A stretch of 34,116 nt of DNA from Methylobacterium indicum (GCF_001043895.1 NZ_JTHF01000087.1:1-34116), one strand, 5' to 3'; positions 22,501-30,078 are shown, numbered from the stretch's first letter. Made by a program: numbers and translations. Notes: a model not told the origin generated them from the letters alone.

Positions 22501-24779
22501 GCGAACAAGGCCGCGATCTTGTCGAGCCGGTCGAGGGTGTCGGTGGTCCCTGCGAGCCGCACCGGGCTGGCGCCGCTGAGCCGAAGCGGCGCAGCCTCGC
22601 GCTCGAGGCGCTGGCGCTCATCAAGGATGAGCTGCTGGTAGCGCGACACCCCGAGCGGATCGTCCTGGCCGAGCGAGGCCGGGTTGCGGATCACGTCCAG
22701 CAAGGGCTTCAGGGCGGTGAGGCCGGCGCGGGCGAGCGCGGCGTCATCCGTCCGGGGGCCGGTAACCGGCCGCACCGGGTACCGGGGGTCGGCATACTCG
22801 GGAGCACCGCCGCCGAGCGCGTCCGCGATGCGCTGGTCCGCCGAGCGCCGGTCCACGTTGCCTTTGGCGACAAGGGCATCCAGCTCCTTCGCCGTCACCG
22901 CGAACTGGCGCTGTAACAGCTCGGTGTTCTGGCCCTGAAGCTCGGTGCGGAGCCGGCGGTAGGCCGCGATCAGCTCATCGATGCTGGCCGCGTTGGCCGA
23001 GATGGACAGCCCGAGGTCGCCGAACGCCTTCTGCGCCTCCAGGATGGTGTTGCGCCGCAGGACCGGATCAGCGTTCAGCTTCTCCCGGCGCTCCAGCAAG
23101 AGGCCAAGCTGCTGGTCCACGCCCGAGATGCCGGTCTCGATGGACTGTTGTTCGGACAGCACCTCGTTCCGGACGGCACGCACCTGGTCCAGGGCGGCCT
23201 TAGCGCGCTCGGTGTCCGACAAGATCCTTGCCAGGTAAGCCCCGCCCCCCAGAGCCGCGCCGGTCGCCGCGATGGCGAGCACCGCCGGGTTGGCGAGGCC
23301 TGCCAGGAGCGGGGCGAGGCTGGCCGCGAGCGCCCCGAGCCGCAGGCCGGCGGCGGCCACCGCGATGGTGCCGAGCCCGGTGCCGACGATGGGGAGCACC
23401 ACCCCGAGCTTGTCGGCGGCAGCGGTGAGCGCGGCGGCCCCGTCCACCGCGCCGGTGAGCCCGGCGACCATCGGCCGGAGGCTCTTGTCGAGCACGCCGA
23501 AGGCGACGTTGTTGAACCGGGTGAGGCTGGCCGTCAGGCTCTCGTTGGCCTTGGCCGCGCCCTCGGTCGCCGCGCTCGACAGCGTGAGGTCGCCCCCGAG
23601 CTGCTTGATGGTGTCGATCTGGCCGAGCATGGCCGAGAAGGCGGAGGCCGCTCGCAAGTCGAGCGAGCGCAGGGCCTCGGACGTGCCGAAGCCGGCCCGC
23701 CGCAGGTTCTCGATGACGCCGATGAGGCCGTTGGCCCGCAGGTCCACATCCGCGAGGCTGAGCCCGACCTGGCGGAGGCCGTCCTTCAGCTTGTCGGTGG
23801 GAGCGGTGAACTCCTGGAAGAACTGCCGCAGGCCGGTGCCGAGCGTCGAACCCGACTTGATGCCGGCCTGCGCCATGCCGCCGAGCGCCGCTGTCAGCTC
23901 GGTGAACGACACGCCGCTGTCACGGGCGACATTCGCCGCATACGAGATGCCGAGCTGGAGCTGATCCATCCCGAGCTTGGTGCGGTTCAGGGCACCCACG
24001 AACACGTCGGCCACGTCGCCCGAACGGCTGGCCTCCAGGTTGTAGGCCCCGAGCACCGAGGTGATGGCCTCCACCGACTGCTGGAGGGTGGACCCGGACG
24101 CGGCGGCCAGGTCGAGCACCGGCTTCAGCGTCTGGCCCACGCCCTTGGCGGACAGGCCGATCTGGCCGAGCTGGATTGAAACGGCGGCCAGCTCGGTGAC
24201 GCTGAAGCGCGAGGTCGCCGCGACGCTGAGCAGCTGGTCCCGGAAGCCGGCCATCTCGGTGTTGGTGGTCTCGGTGATGGCCTGGAACTGGCGGAGCCTG
24301 TCGTCGAACTCGGTGAGCTGCTGCAACCCGGTCCGTAGTACGGCGATGCCGGAACCGATGGTCGCGTAGTTGGCTGCGATCTGAGCCTGAAGGCCGAATA
24401 GGCTGCCGGGCGGAGTGCCCGCACCGCCTGCGCCGCCAGCCGCGCCGGGGAGGCCGCCGCCGGTACCACCGCCGGCACCGGCTGGCGGGGGCGGACCACT
24501 GCCAGCACCCGTGCCCGCGCGGGTTGCCGCCTGTGCCGCGGTCAGAGCCGCGGTCGCTGCGCGCAGGCTCGCCACAGCCTGCTGGATCTGCGAGGCCCCG
24601 CCACTGGCGGCCTGTGCCGACATCGGCTCGAGCGCCTTGGCGGCGCCCCGCAACTGCTCACCGAGCCGACTGGCCGTGTCGAGCATGTCGCGCAGGGTCC
24701 GGGCGGATCGCTCGAAACCCTGCTCCAGGGGCGAAGCGTCGACGTTCAGCGGGACGTCGATCTGATTCTCGTCAGCCAT
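19560..24779 (-). CDS. Phage tail tape-measure protein with lysozyme-like domain
   Basis: 1739 aa, beginning MADENQIDVPLNVDASPLEQ. Residues about 180-450 match the PhageMin/TP901 tape-measure core (TEFDDRLRQFQAITETTNTE, then SVTELAAVSIQLGQIGLSAK and AALGGMAQAGIKSGS). A hydrophobic segment at about 455-520 could enter the host membrane. Long coiled-coil repeats follow, then an SLT lysozyme-like domain at about 1100-1195 (LRFGSFESDFNPQAVSS with the catalytic Glu, GVFQFTRG). The C-terminus has the lambda gpH-like tail (GGLVTGGVEGRDSVPRTLMP, then GEFVLKRSAVDVIG). Tape-measure length sets siphophage tail length; at about 0.15 nm per residue this predicts roughly 260 nm. Its start overlaps the stop of the upstream small gene. 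No tail-tip or tube genes flank it. Confidence 0.92.
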   Translation of the reverse strand: MADENQIDVPLNVDASPLEQGFERSARTLRDMLDTASRLGEQLRGAAKALEPMSAQAASGGASQIQQAVASLRAATAALTAAQAATRAGTGAGSGPPPPAGAGGGTGGGLPGAAGGAGGAGTPPGSLFGLQAQIAANYATIGSGIAVLRTGLQQLTEFDDRLRQFQAITETTNTEMAGFRDQLLSVAATSRFSVTELAAVSIQLGQIGLSAKGVGQTLKPVLDLAAASGSTLQQSVEAITSVLGAYNLEASRSGDVADVFVGALNRTKLGMDQLQLGISYAANVARDSGVSFTELTAALGGMAQAGIKSGSTLGTGLRQFFQEFTAPTDKLKDGLRQVGLSLADVDLRANGLIGVIENLRRAGFGTSEALRSLDLRAASAFSAMLGQIDTIKQLGGDLTLSSAATEGAAKANESLTASLTRFNNVAFGVLDKSLRPMVAGLTGAVDGAAALTAAADKLGVVLPIVGTGLGTIAVAAAGLRLGALAASLAPLLAGLANPAVLAIAATGAALGGGAYLARILSDTERAKAALDQVRAVRNEVLSEQQSIETGISGVDQQLGLLLERREKLNADPVLRRNTILEAQKAFGDLGLSISANAASIDELIAAYRRLRTELQGQNTELLQRQFAVTAKELDALVAKGNVDRRSADQRIADALGGGAPEYADPRYPVRPVTGPRTDDAALARAGLTALKPLLDVIRNPASLGQDDPLGVSRYQQLILDERQRLEREAAPLRLSGASPVRLAGTTDTLDRLDKIAALFADAVKTNSNAVAAQGKLTELSARADVSRLQQAPEFQAFGQRAADLQAGLAERSRAVDADRGLSGTEKKDRIVTAIRDTQGDAARLEAEFGRYLDGLRAAGAADKTVTEAGARIADQLKSLRRGVTKELDEIASSIRPDLTRELQAERKATAAQIDTLMKRAGVTRDTAEPGEIEAQVKALVERQRVIARQLIEAETANPDEVVNRAELRDRLAAANEELDARLAGYTDRLVEARKRVTEAVLTAQERALGRQKAVIDAQVAQLDKQIRDPATTVDKAAELAAKVRELLQQAIGIVDQQGQIRLAREAVSAPVGFNRTPALSESANAVARQVADAAEGAGRNDRLRTLLRFGSFESDFNPQAVSSTGARGVFQFTRGTAADFGLSDPTNVAQSALAAIRYFDQIDKTLRSKGLNLSDDNRYVLYNQGEGGGSALLASPGKGAVQALIDAGVEAGRARQAITANGGRTDDMSAEFVTRLLAAFNAKASRADRLVAPTGDALDEGEAAGRKARAEAAATEESNARAIRQKRLALEQRQLARDEQSLTDKLSLDKRAVGRTADLAPASRTITDLAALRDKELMREKASDRFTSLAPDEKTDQLARVQRSYADRAAKLVEENAKAIGEATLKTYREEAERTKARADFLKGEETSGKVSAGEVQAADTAARQAADRLKLEGQAAAVKAEEVALEQQLAQLQDKGLVSETGRAAIQERIVELKKREAKYAANAGLQRGVEARKDDFGAALSRGSLDFFTSAGMIDRKTGEFKTAAQEMAGYWQQAMGSMSSSMANLFQGLATGTVKGKDAFKTFATSILSDMASIASKALSNEIMKALFGGLMGGAGAGGSSGGGLLGSIVGAITGAPAAPGMATGGLVTGGVEGRDSVPRTLMPGEFVLKRSAVDVIGRETLDRMNTMGAGVMAKAPPVDPVKFGGRAEANANVYVVAPEAVPQPGPNDFVAAIGDNIQRGGAIKQLIKRVAAGHQ

Positions 24780-24981
24780 TGACCATCTTCGCGAATGCCA
24801 GCATGTCGGACACGCTGCTCAGGGGCTGCTCTTCCCGCTTCGTGCCCGTCTTGGACCCGAAGATCTGGCCGGCCGTGTAGAGTAGACTTTCCGTCGTACT
24901 CATGGCCTTGACCATCTCGAACTGCACCCGAACGTCGGTGAGGCGCCGGAGGTCTTCGAAGGTATGGGACCAATAGACCAC
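24772..24981 (-). CDS. Small ORF between tail chaperones and tape measure
   Basis: 69 aa if started at GTG 24981 (VVYWSHTFEDLRRLTDVRVQ). The frame upstream also looks coding (LSFVDTLIFALGVRPSALPV) but has no ATG, GTG or TTG, so the true start or a second frameshift is unresolved. The stop overlaps the tape-measure ATG by 8 nt, so it is probably coupled to it. By position it should help tape-measure folding or assembly, as in the lambda G-T-H order. No independent family call can be made. Confidence 0.5.
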   Translation of the reverse strand: MVYWSHTFEDLRRLTDVRVQFEMVKAMSTTESLLYTAGQIFGSKTGTKREEQPLSSVSDMLAFAKMVNG

Positions 24982-25025
24982 CGGCAGCGCGCTCGGCCTG
25001 ACGCCGAGCGCGAAGATCAGGGTGT

Positions 25026-25432
25026 CTACGAAGCTGAGGGAACCAAACCACTCAGCAACGACCCGACAGCCTTCATTCGCTCCTCGCTGGTCTTGAGGTT
25101 GAGGAGCTGCTTCTCCATTCGCCCGAGAAAAAATCGGCGAGGTGTTCCTTCGCGAAGTCGAGGATCGCGCAGCCGTCCTGGACGCTGAGGTCGGGCGGAA
25201 TAAACCACTCGGCGTCGGTGCGCCGGCCGCGCTCGTCCCGAGGTGCCAGGCAGATCTCCAGGGCCGACGCGCTGGTGCTCGGGTTGAGGTCGATCTCTGG
25301 CAGCCGCTCCATGGCACCCACCAGCTCCGCCAGCTCGTTCAGGCGGCCGAAGGACATCAAGATCTCGGTCGGCTTGTCACCGACGTTGATGGTGATCGAC
25401 GGGGCGGGGCTGGTGGTGCTGGACTTCTGCAT
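25026..25432 (-). CDS. Tail-assembly chaperone, -1 frameshift (gpGT-like) product
   Basis: Reading shifts from the 25073-25432 frame to the -1 frame at the heptamer T-TTT-TTC (25133-25127). The 102-residue common part is then followed by LGRMEKQLLNLKTSEERMKA and ends GLVPSAS, a 135-aa product. In siphophages and lambda-like phages the equivalent G-T fusion is made at a few percent and binds the tape-measure protein. Slippery sequence, position next to the tape-measure gene and coding quality of the extension all agree. Frameshift efficiency is not known. Confidence 0.7.
25073..25432 (-). CDS. Tail-assembly chaperone, unshifted (gpG-like) product
   Basis: 119 aa from ATG 25432 with AGGAGAG 6-7 nt upstream. 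It starts MQKSSTTSPAPSITINVGDK and continues PTEILMSFGRLNELAELVGA, a pattern seen in tail-chaperone G proteins. After residue 102 the unshifted frame turns into low-complexity Ser/Arg residues (SSSSTSRPARSE), as expected when the useful extension lies in another frame. It should bind and fold the tape-measure protein. It heads the minus-strand tail module. Confidence 0.7.
   Translation of the reverse strand: MQKSSTTSPAPSITINVGDKPTEILMSFGRLNELAELVGAMERLPEIDLNPSTSASALEICLAPRDERGRRTDAEWFIPPDLSVQDGCAILDFAKEHLADFFSGEWRSSSSTSRPARSE
25127..25133 (-). promoter_or_regulatory. Programmed -1 frameshift site
   Basis: The minus-strand sequence T TTT TTC at codons 100-102 of the chaperone gene is a canonical X-XXY-YYZ slippery heptamer in the correct phase. 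A short GGAG/CTCC hairpin is possible 11 nt downstream but is weak. Confidence 0.7.
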
Positions 25433-25794
25433 GATTGCTCTCCTGTTGGCGCAAGAGACAATATGGCTACGGTGGTGGGTGGATTGTAGGGCATATACTT
25501 CAAGAGCTAGGTATGTTTGATCTAAGATCTTGGAGTTACAGGCGTGCGGCGTTGTAATTACCCGGTAAATGCAAAATATATCCTGAGTAAAAGTCGGACA
25601 ATGTGATTGAGAGGGCAAAAATTCTACAGAAAAAGTGGGGGTCATGATCGGCATATCTTGGCGATGCAGTCAATATATTTATCTCGTGATCTAAGAGATA
25701 AAGCTGTGCCGCCATCAGGCTCGCTCGTGCGAAAGTGTGTCATTAGCCAGTACGGACGTACAGGCGGACGACACAGTAGAGCGAAGTGCCACCC
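25433..25794. promoter_or_regulatory. Divergent regulatory gap, chaperone/recombinase
   Basis: About 360 bp of AT-rich DNA between the minus-strand tail module and the plus-strand serine recombinase. TGATCTAAGA occurs twice (25518-25527, 25687-25696), the first inside the palindrome GATCT-A-AGATC (25519-25529). These may be operator sites. No tail-tube or capsid gene fits in this gap. Confidence 0.45.
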
Positions 25795-26472
25795 ATGGCT
25801 GAAGGTCGGTTCGTCAGCTACCTGCGGGTGAGCACTGCGAAGCAGGGTGCGTCCGGTCTCGGGCTGGAGGCGCAGCGCAAGGCGGTGACCGACTTCCTGA
25901 ATGGTGGGCGGTGGACCCTGGTCACCGAGGTGGTGGAGGTGGAGAGCGGCAAGCGGGCGGACCGGCCGAAGCTGGCCGAGGCCCTCCGCCTCTGTCGCCT
26001 CCACGGTGCGACGCTGGTCATCGCCAAGCTGGACCGGCTGTCGCGCGATGCCCACTTCCTGTTGGGCCTCCAGCGGGCGGGGGTGCGCTTCGTCGCCGCC
26101 GACATGCCCGAGGCCAATGAGATGGTGGTCGGCATCATGGCGGTGGTGGCACAGGCCGAACGGAAGATGATCTCGGCCCGCACCAAGGCCGCGCTCGCTG
26201 CCGCGAAGGAGCGGGGCGTGAAGCTCGGCGGCCCGACGCACCACCTTCCGGCTCAGGCCGGCCGAGCCGCCGCCGCCAGCGCCTCGGTGCGGTCGGCCGG
26301 GGCCAAGCACAGGGCGGAGGATCTGGCGCGCGACATCGCTGAGCTACGGGCGAAGGGCGCTACGTCCCTGCGCGAGTTGGCGGCCGGCCTCGACCGGCGG
26401 GGGCTCACCACGTCGCGGGGCGCGACCTGGACGGCGACGGCGGTGCGGCGGGTGCTGGCGCAGCTGGCATGA
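25795..26472 (+). CDS. Serine recombinase (resolvase/invertase family)
   Basis: 225 aa from ATG 25795; nine bases earlier is a GTG, less likely. Residues 1-140 match the resolvase catalytic domain: FVSYLRVSTAKQGASGLGLE with catalytic S13 in RVS, LVIAKLDRLSRD with the conserved Arg, and AQAERKMISARTKAALAAAK as the E helix. A helix-turn-helix follows (about 185-225: TSLRELAAGLDRRGLTTSRG). Resolvases act on DNA by strand exchange between paired sites; no second recombinase site is obvious here. Its 3' end carries a TGCTG array and is repeated at 28590 beyond the adjacent cargo, so it may mark an insertion point. Confidence 0.88.
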   Translation: MAEGRFVSYLRVSTAKQGASGLGLEAQRKAVTDFLNGGRWTLVTEVVEVESGKRADRPKLAEALRLCRLHGATLVIAKLDRLSRDAHFLLGLQRAGVRFVAADMPEANEMVVGIMAVVAQAERKMISARTKAALAAAKERGVKLGGPTHHLPAQAGRAAAASASVRSAGAKHRAEDLARDIAELRAKGATSLRELAAGLDRRGLTTSRGATWTATAVRRVLAQLA

Positions 26473-26498
26473 CAGGCTGCTGTGGTGCTGGGCTGCTG
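26463..26498 (+). repeat. 8-bp-phased TGCTG array, locus 3, and direct repeat copy 1
   Basis: TGCTG at 26478, 26486 and 26494, exactly 8 bp apart, immediately behind the recombinase stop. The first 21 bp (26463-26483, spanning the last two codons and the stop) recur at 28590-28610 with two differences. Confidence 0.7.
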
Positions 26499-26669
26499 GC
26501 AATCGCAATCATTAGGAGCCAGACACCGAACCGACGACCCGGCGCGCGAGTCGCTGGATTGCGGGTGGATGAAGGGGTGGCTATCGCACCCGTGACCATC
26601 TCGACTTGCGCAGCTTGGCGCCGATGCCGCTTAGTGGAGCCTCTAGCCATCGCCCGTTGAGCGTACGCC

Positions 26670-27644
26670 GTGAAGCCCATCGCCGTCTCCATCCTGCTCT
26701 GGACCATTCTTGCGTCATGGCCGGCGCGAGCCGACTGCCTCAGAGACCGGGGGCTGGCCTGTCTAAGGATCGAACAGATCAGGCCAGATGCAACGCGGGG
26801 CGGCGTCTCGGCCTCGGAATTCTGTGCCGCGTCAGCGGTTATCGAATGCGGGCAGGTAGGATCACGCGGGGGGAGGGGCCCCGAGCAGGGGCCGCCGGAC
26901 CGCAACCATGAAATAAAGCGTCCGGACTATCCATCCCCCAGCCGGGTGCCTCAGGCGCAGAAACCAAACTTTGAGGATAGGCACGCGAGCGCGTTTGCCA
27001 TTAAGAATGGCTGGATCAAGATTTCTACGGGCAGTATTTATGGTGAAAAACCGGAGATAAAGCCGTATATCAAATATAATGAAAATTTGATTGAAGAATT
27101 TCAAGACGAATATCTCTCAGTAGATGGCTTTGTGCCGTTTGAGGGTGGTGGCGTTCTGCTATATTCTACAAATCCTGGTGGCTCTGGAACCCTGAACAGC
27201 CACGGATTGATATATGTTGATGAAAATGGAAGGATTTATCGGGCTGCTATACCAGCTGGGTATGAACGGTTCGAATATCTCGTTGGTAGGGGTAGGATAA
27301 GTTTTGAACTCGGCATTGATAATGGCCAGGAGGTTAGAGCCGTGTTCGCGAACGGACAGCTGAATGTTTCGAAGACGCCGGTGAAAAAAGGCGATCTTAG
27401 AGATGATGATTGCAGCATGCTCTACAACGGTGTTTTAGAAGAGTGTGCTCGCCAGGATCAAAAATCGTGCTCGTATGGCCAAATGATGATTTCAATGGCT
27501 AATCAGAGACCCGTCAATTTGCTGGCTTACAACAATCCAAATTATCGAGACACTGATCTGAAGTTGTCATGCGAGCAGGCGTGCAGGGAGAAACGAAAGC
27601 CTTCATTTTCCAGCTTTAGGAGGGCGGTTTGCCAGTCGAAATAG
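26670..27644 (+). CDS. Secreted Cys-rich protein of unknown function (cargo)
   Basis: 324 aa from GTG 26670. The Sec signal MKPIAVSILLWTILASWPAR precedes A-DC, a likely cleavage point after ARA. Nine or more Cys in the mature part suggest disulfides in the periplasm or outside. Base composition changes sharply inside the gene: about the first 100 codons (Gly/Arg/Pro-rich) match the GC-rich backbone, while the rest (from about PNFEDRHASAFAIKNGWIKI) is AT-rich. This suggests a hybrid gene with a native 5' end and an acquired body. No domain is recognised. It is followed 72 bp later by another AT-rich gene; the two form one cargo block. Confidence 0.7.
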   Translation: MKPIAVSILLWTILASWPARADCLRDRGLACLRIEQIRPDATRGGVSASEFCAASAVIECGQVGSRGGRGPEQGPPDRNHEIKRPDYPSPSRVPQAQKPNFEDRHASAFAIKNGWIKISTGSIYGEKPEIKPYIKYNENLIEEFQDEYLSVDGFVPFEGGGVLLYSTNPGGSGTLNSHGLIYVDENGRIYRAAIPAGYERFEYLVGRGRISFELGIDNGQEVRAVFANGQLNVSKTPVKKGDLRDDDCSMLYNGVLEECARQDQKSCSYGQMMISMANQRPVNLLAYNNPNYRDTDLKLSCEQACREKRKPSFSSFRRAVCQSK

Positions 27645-27716
27645 TCTTCATTGGATGTGATACCCAGCAATTTTATCATGAAATTGCAGTATTTGAGCAA
27701 AAACTTGGAATATAAA

Positions 27717-28529
27717 ATGATCATCAAAATTTTCGTTAGTGGTCATGTTGATGATCTCTACGCCTTGGCCCTGCTTTTTCCAGAAGGGGGCTATCCCGGA
27801 CTTCACGTCGTGACAGGCCTGCAAGGCCGTAAGGACGGCCGGATGGATAAAGTGACAGACGCAACGGACCGGCAAACGTTCGTGACTGGGGATGCCTGCC
27901 TGCCGCTCGTAGAGGCCGCCCACGGCGCGGCAAGTTGGATTGCTCGCGAGATACTGGCGCCCCTCAATGGCTACGCTGCACTTGCTGACAGCAACTTTGT
28001 GCCCGTGACGCCGGTGTCGGCGGAAATTCAATATCAAGGGGGTGGGCGGTCGATGGTATTCGGAGAAGGCGCGCCTAGGTACTCTGGTCGTTTGATCACC
28101 GTCGATCGCCACCCGAATTTAGCCGCAATGCGGAACAGCCGCGTTGATCTTATGACCATTAAACCACTGGCGGCGTCTGCTGCATTGGTCATAGCGGGAC
28201 CTCCGAATTGGTCAGAATACTATCGAATATTAGAAGATATCGCTGGAGATATGGGCGTAAGTCTTGACAAGCTCACGGATGTAAATCTTGCGAAGCGTGA
28301 GGCCTTGAACGGTTTTAAGGCTGCTGCCAATAACCGCCCTCTTGGACGTCATGGAGCTTCTAAGCGCAATTCTAGCCTCGATCATTCTTCTTTGATGAAT
28401 CTTATCGAGGCGCGGGAATTTGTTCGATCCGTTGTCACGAAATGGCTCGACGTACAATGCGGGGGTGCCATGCCTACAGACCGCGTTGACGGCGGCCCGC
28501 TGCGGTTCGGGCTCGATAGCCAAGAGTAG
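27717..28529 (+). CDS. Unknown 270-aa protein (cargo)
   Basis: ATG 27717 (MIIKIFVSGHVDDLYALALL) is preferred over 27651, whose added residues look non-coding. The sequence resembles a conserved alphaproteobacterial hypothetical family: GHVDDLYALALLFPEGGYPG near the start, LHVVTG, a FVTGDACLPL segment and a VKRHPN-like middle, then VDGGPLRFGLD at the end. HVDD and a nearby Asp could be a metal site, but no catalytic set is certain. It is AT-rich and bounded by the direct repeat at 28590. Its close pairing with the secreted protein may be functional or accidental. Confidence 0.7.
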   Translation: MIIKIFVSGHVDDLYALALLFPEGGYPGLHVVTGLQGRKDGRMDKVTDATDRQTFVTGDACLPLVEAAHGAASWIAREILAPLNGYAALADSNFVPVTPVSAEIQYQGGGRSMVFGEGAPRYSGRLITVDRHPNLAAMRNSRVDLMTIKPLAASAALVIAGPPNWSEYYRILEDIAGDMGVSLDKLTDVNLAKREALNGFKAAANNRPLGRHGASKRNSSLDHSSLMNLIEAREFVRSVVTKWLDVQCGGAMPTDRVDGGPLRFGLDSQE

Positions 28530-28588
28530 GGACATGTACAGAGAAGCGCCTCCTAACTCTGGCGTTCGCCACAAGCGTGAGATGAAGG

Positions 28589-28610
28589 TGCTGGCATGAC
28601 AGATTGCTGT
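28589..28610 (+). repeat. TGCTG locus 4 and direct repeat copy 2
   Basis: Matches 26463-26483 in 19 of 21 positions. TGCTG at 28589 and 28605 are 16 bp apart (2 x 8). The five bases KVLA-stop before it mimic the end of the recombinase gene, so the copy includes a short remnant of that gene. Confidence 0.65.
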
Positions 28611-28695
28611 CACCAGCTTCAGGTAGGGGGCGTCCAAGCGTTCACACTTACGAGAGGCACACCTGGCATTGGTTTCTAGCGTCTAGCCTAGCTCG

Positions 28696-28928
28696 TCACC
28701 GCCCCCGCTGCAGGAAAATGCTGTCCTCCAGTGCGCTGCGGCCCTTGTTCGTGATGCGGACCGCTGCGTCGACCGGATCGTGGTCGGCCCATCCTCGGGC
28801 GGCGCCGCTGGGGACGAACAGGTCGTCATCCTGAACGAGGGGGGGGTTGCACCGGACCGCTCGAAGAGCGTGATCCAGCTACCGACGTCATCGAGGTGGG
28901 CCATGAGGTGTAGCTGCTCTCTCGTCAT
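28696..28928 (-). pseudogene. Small gene disrupted (or switched) at a run of eight C
   Basis: ATG 28928 with GGGGGAG upstream starts MTREQLHLMAHLDDVGSWIT. At the poly-C run (8 C, plus-strand G-run around 28839-28846) the frame ends in low-complexity residues. With nine C the protein continues LVQDDDLFVPSGAARGWADH, then RITNKGRSALEDSIFLQRGR and stops at 28696, a well-formed 77-aa protein. So this copy is one base short. A slippage-driven phase switch, a fixed mutation and a sequencing error are all possible. Confidence 0.65.
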
Positions 28929-29195
28929 GAAGGGCTCCCCCTCTGCGAGCGAGGCCTCACCAACGCACCAGTGGCGCTTTTCGATGCCTCCGCTCCCAAT
29001 CGCCGGCATCCTGCGGCTTGCATCGAGCGGCCCGCATCCCTTGCTCCCTGGCAGGTGCGCGGGGTGGTCATCGGCTGCGGACAAGACGTCACTTCTCATC
29101 ACATGCCTCTGCCGGTAGACCGCGCACCTCGTCGTCGGAATGGACGCCGACCCGGTGCGCTGCGGCCGGCGAATGAGATGCCGGCCGCAGCTAAA

Positions 29196-29459
29196 TCATG
29201 CTGCCTGCCGGGGTACGAGAGACATCAAGGCGCTGTCGGCGTCTTGATAGTGATCGATCCAGTGCTCAGCCTGGGCCAGGCTGAGGCCATAATCGACACC
29301 AGCTAGCACTTGATTGTAAACCAGCAGCTGAAGGCCGCCCCGGTTGTTGCAGTGGATCTGCTGCCGGCTCTTCTCGATGCGAAGACCTTTGCGGCGCGCC
29401 TTGGCGCGCAGGCGGTCGATAGCAGGCTTGTCGGATTGGTCGAGATAGATGGTCTTCAT
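29196..29459 (-). CDS. Unknown 87-aa protein
   Basis: GGAG 9 nt before ATG 29459. It begins MKTIYLDQSDKPAIDRLRAK, then basic residues, and has a middle IHCNNRGGLQLLVYNQVLAG and a helical C-terminus (SLAQAEHWIDHYQDADSALM). The pattern suggests a small nucleic-acid-binding or toxin/antitoxin-like protein, but I do not recognise a family. It is minus-strand and isolated. Confidence 0.6.
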   Translation of the reverse strand: MKTIYLDQSDKPAIDRLRAKARRKGLRIEKSRQQIHCNNRGGLQLLVYNQVLAGVDYGLSLAQAEHWIDHYQDADSALMSLVPRQAA

Positions 29460-29836
29460 CGCATGGCTCCGCTGCTGCGCGTAAAGCGCGTCAGCAGTTA
29501 GGTTTGCCGCCGATGCGATGCGACGCGCTGAGACATGGATGACCGGGTCGTCGAGCGTGCGGTAGTTCGGTCATTGAGCGCGCGGCTGGTCAATGCGCTC
29601 ATCCACCAAGGGCACGGTGGCTCCCGCTAGAAGATCTAGGCGACCTTCTCCGCGGCGTCCAGAGCCAAGCCCAAACCACCCGGCTTGCCGCCGTTGGTGA
29701 ACTCCATACCGACCCTGGGGAGAGGCCGTCAGCTTCCCCACGGCCTCGCCGAGACCGCGCGGCGCTACATCTCAAAGTCCACCACGCTGAAGAGGTAACC
29801 CCGGCAGCCTCCGCGAAGTCCGACTGCCGCGGGCAT
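29460..29836. other. Gene-poor stretch with coding remnants
   Basis: About 380 bp. A minus-strand fragment MEFTNGGKPGGLGLALDAAE ending in KVA and a stop (near 29640-29708) and nearby broken pieces suggest a decayed gene. No intact frame is supportable. Confidence 0.45.
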
Positions 29837-30076
29837 TCATCCGCTTTCGCGCAGCCGCACCCCGGCGCCGCCCCTACTGCTAGTGCCGTTCTCCGGGATG
29901 AACTCGATACCGCCCTTCTCCAGGGCTCGCTGCATCTTCTCGACGCTGCTCAGGCGTGCGTCCTGTCCCGCCTCGAAGCGGTTGACGGTGTTCACACCAA
30001 CCTCGGCCTCTCGCGCGAGATCCTGTGTACTCCAGGCGAGTGCGGCCCGGGCCATGCGGGATTGAAACGGCTTCAT
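29837..30076 (-). CDS. XRE-family HTH regulator, probably leaderless
   Basis: 79 aa: RAALAWSTQDLAREAEVGVN and TVNRFEAGQDARLSSVEKMQ form the classic five-helix XRE/Cro domain (about residues 8-60). A promoter with TTGATG (30106-30111) and TAATTT (30083-30088), 17 bp apart, places the transcription start at about the A of the ATG, so the mRNA is probably leaderless. Operator 1 overlaps this -10 and operator 2 lies toward the divergent gene, so the protein is expected to repress itself and its neighbour. It is a likely lysogeny- or excision-type switch for the island. Confidence 0.8.
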   Translation of the reverse strand: MKPFQSRMARAALAWSTQDLAREAEVGVNTVNRFEAGQDARLSSVEKMQRALEKGGIEFIPENGTSSRGGAGVRLRESG

Positions 30077-30078
30077 AT

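Noticed and set aside
26469..26660. 63-codon frame overlapping the recombinase stop (ATGA) with a Cys/Gly-rich start
   Set aside because: Its first codons are the TGCTG array itself and the rest has no coding features.
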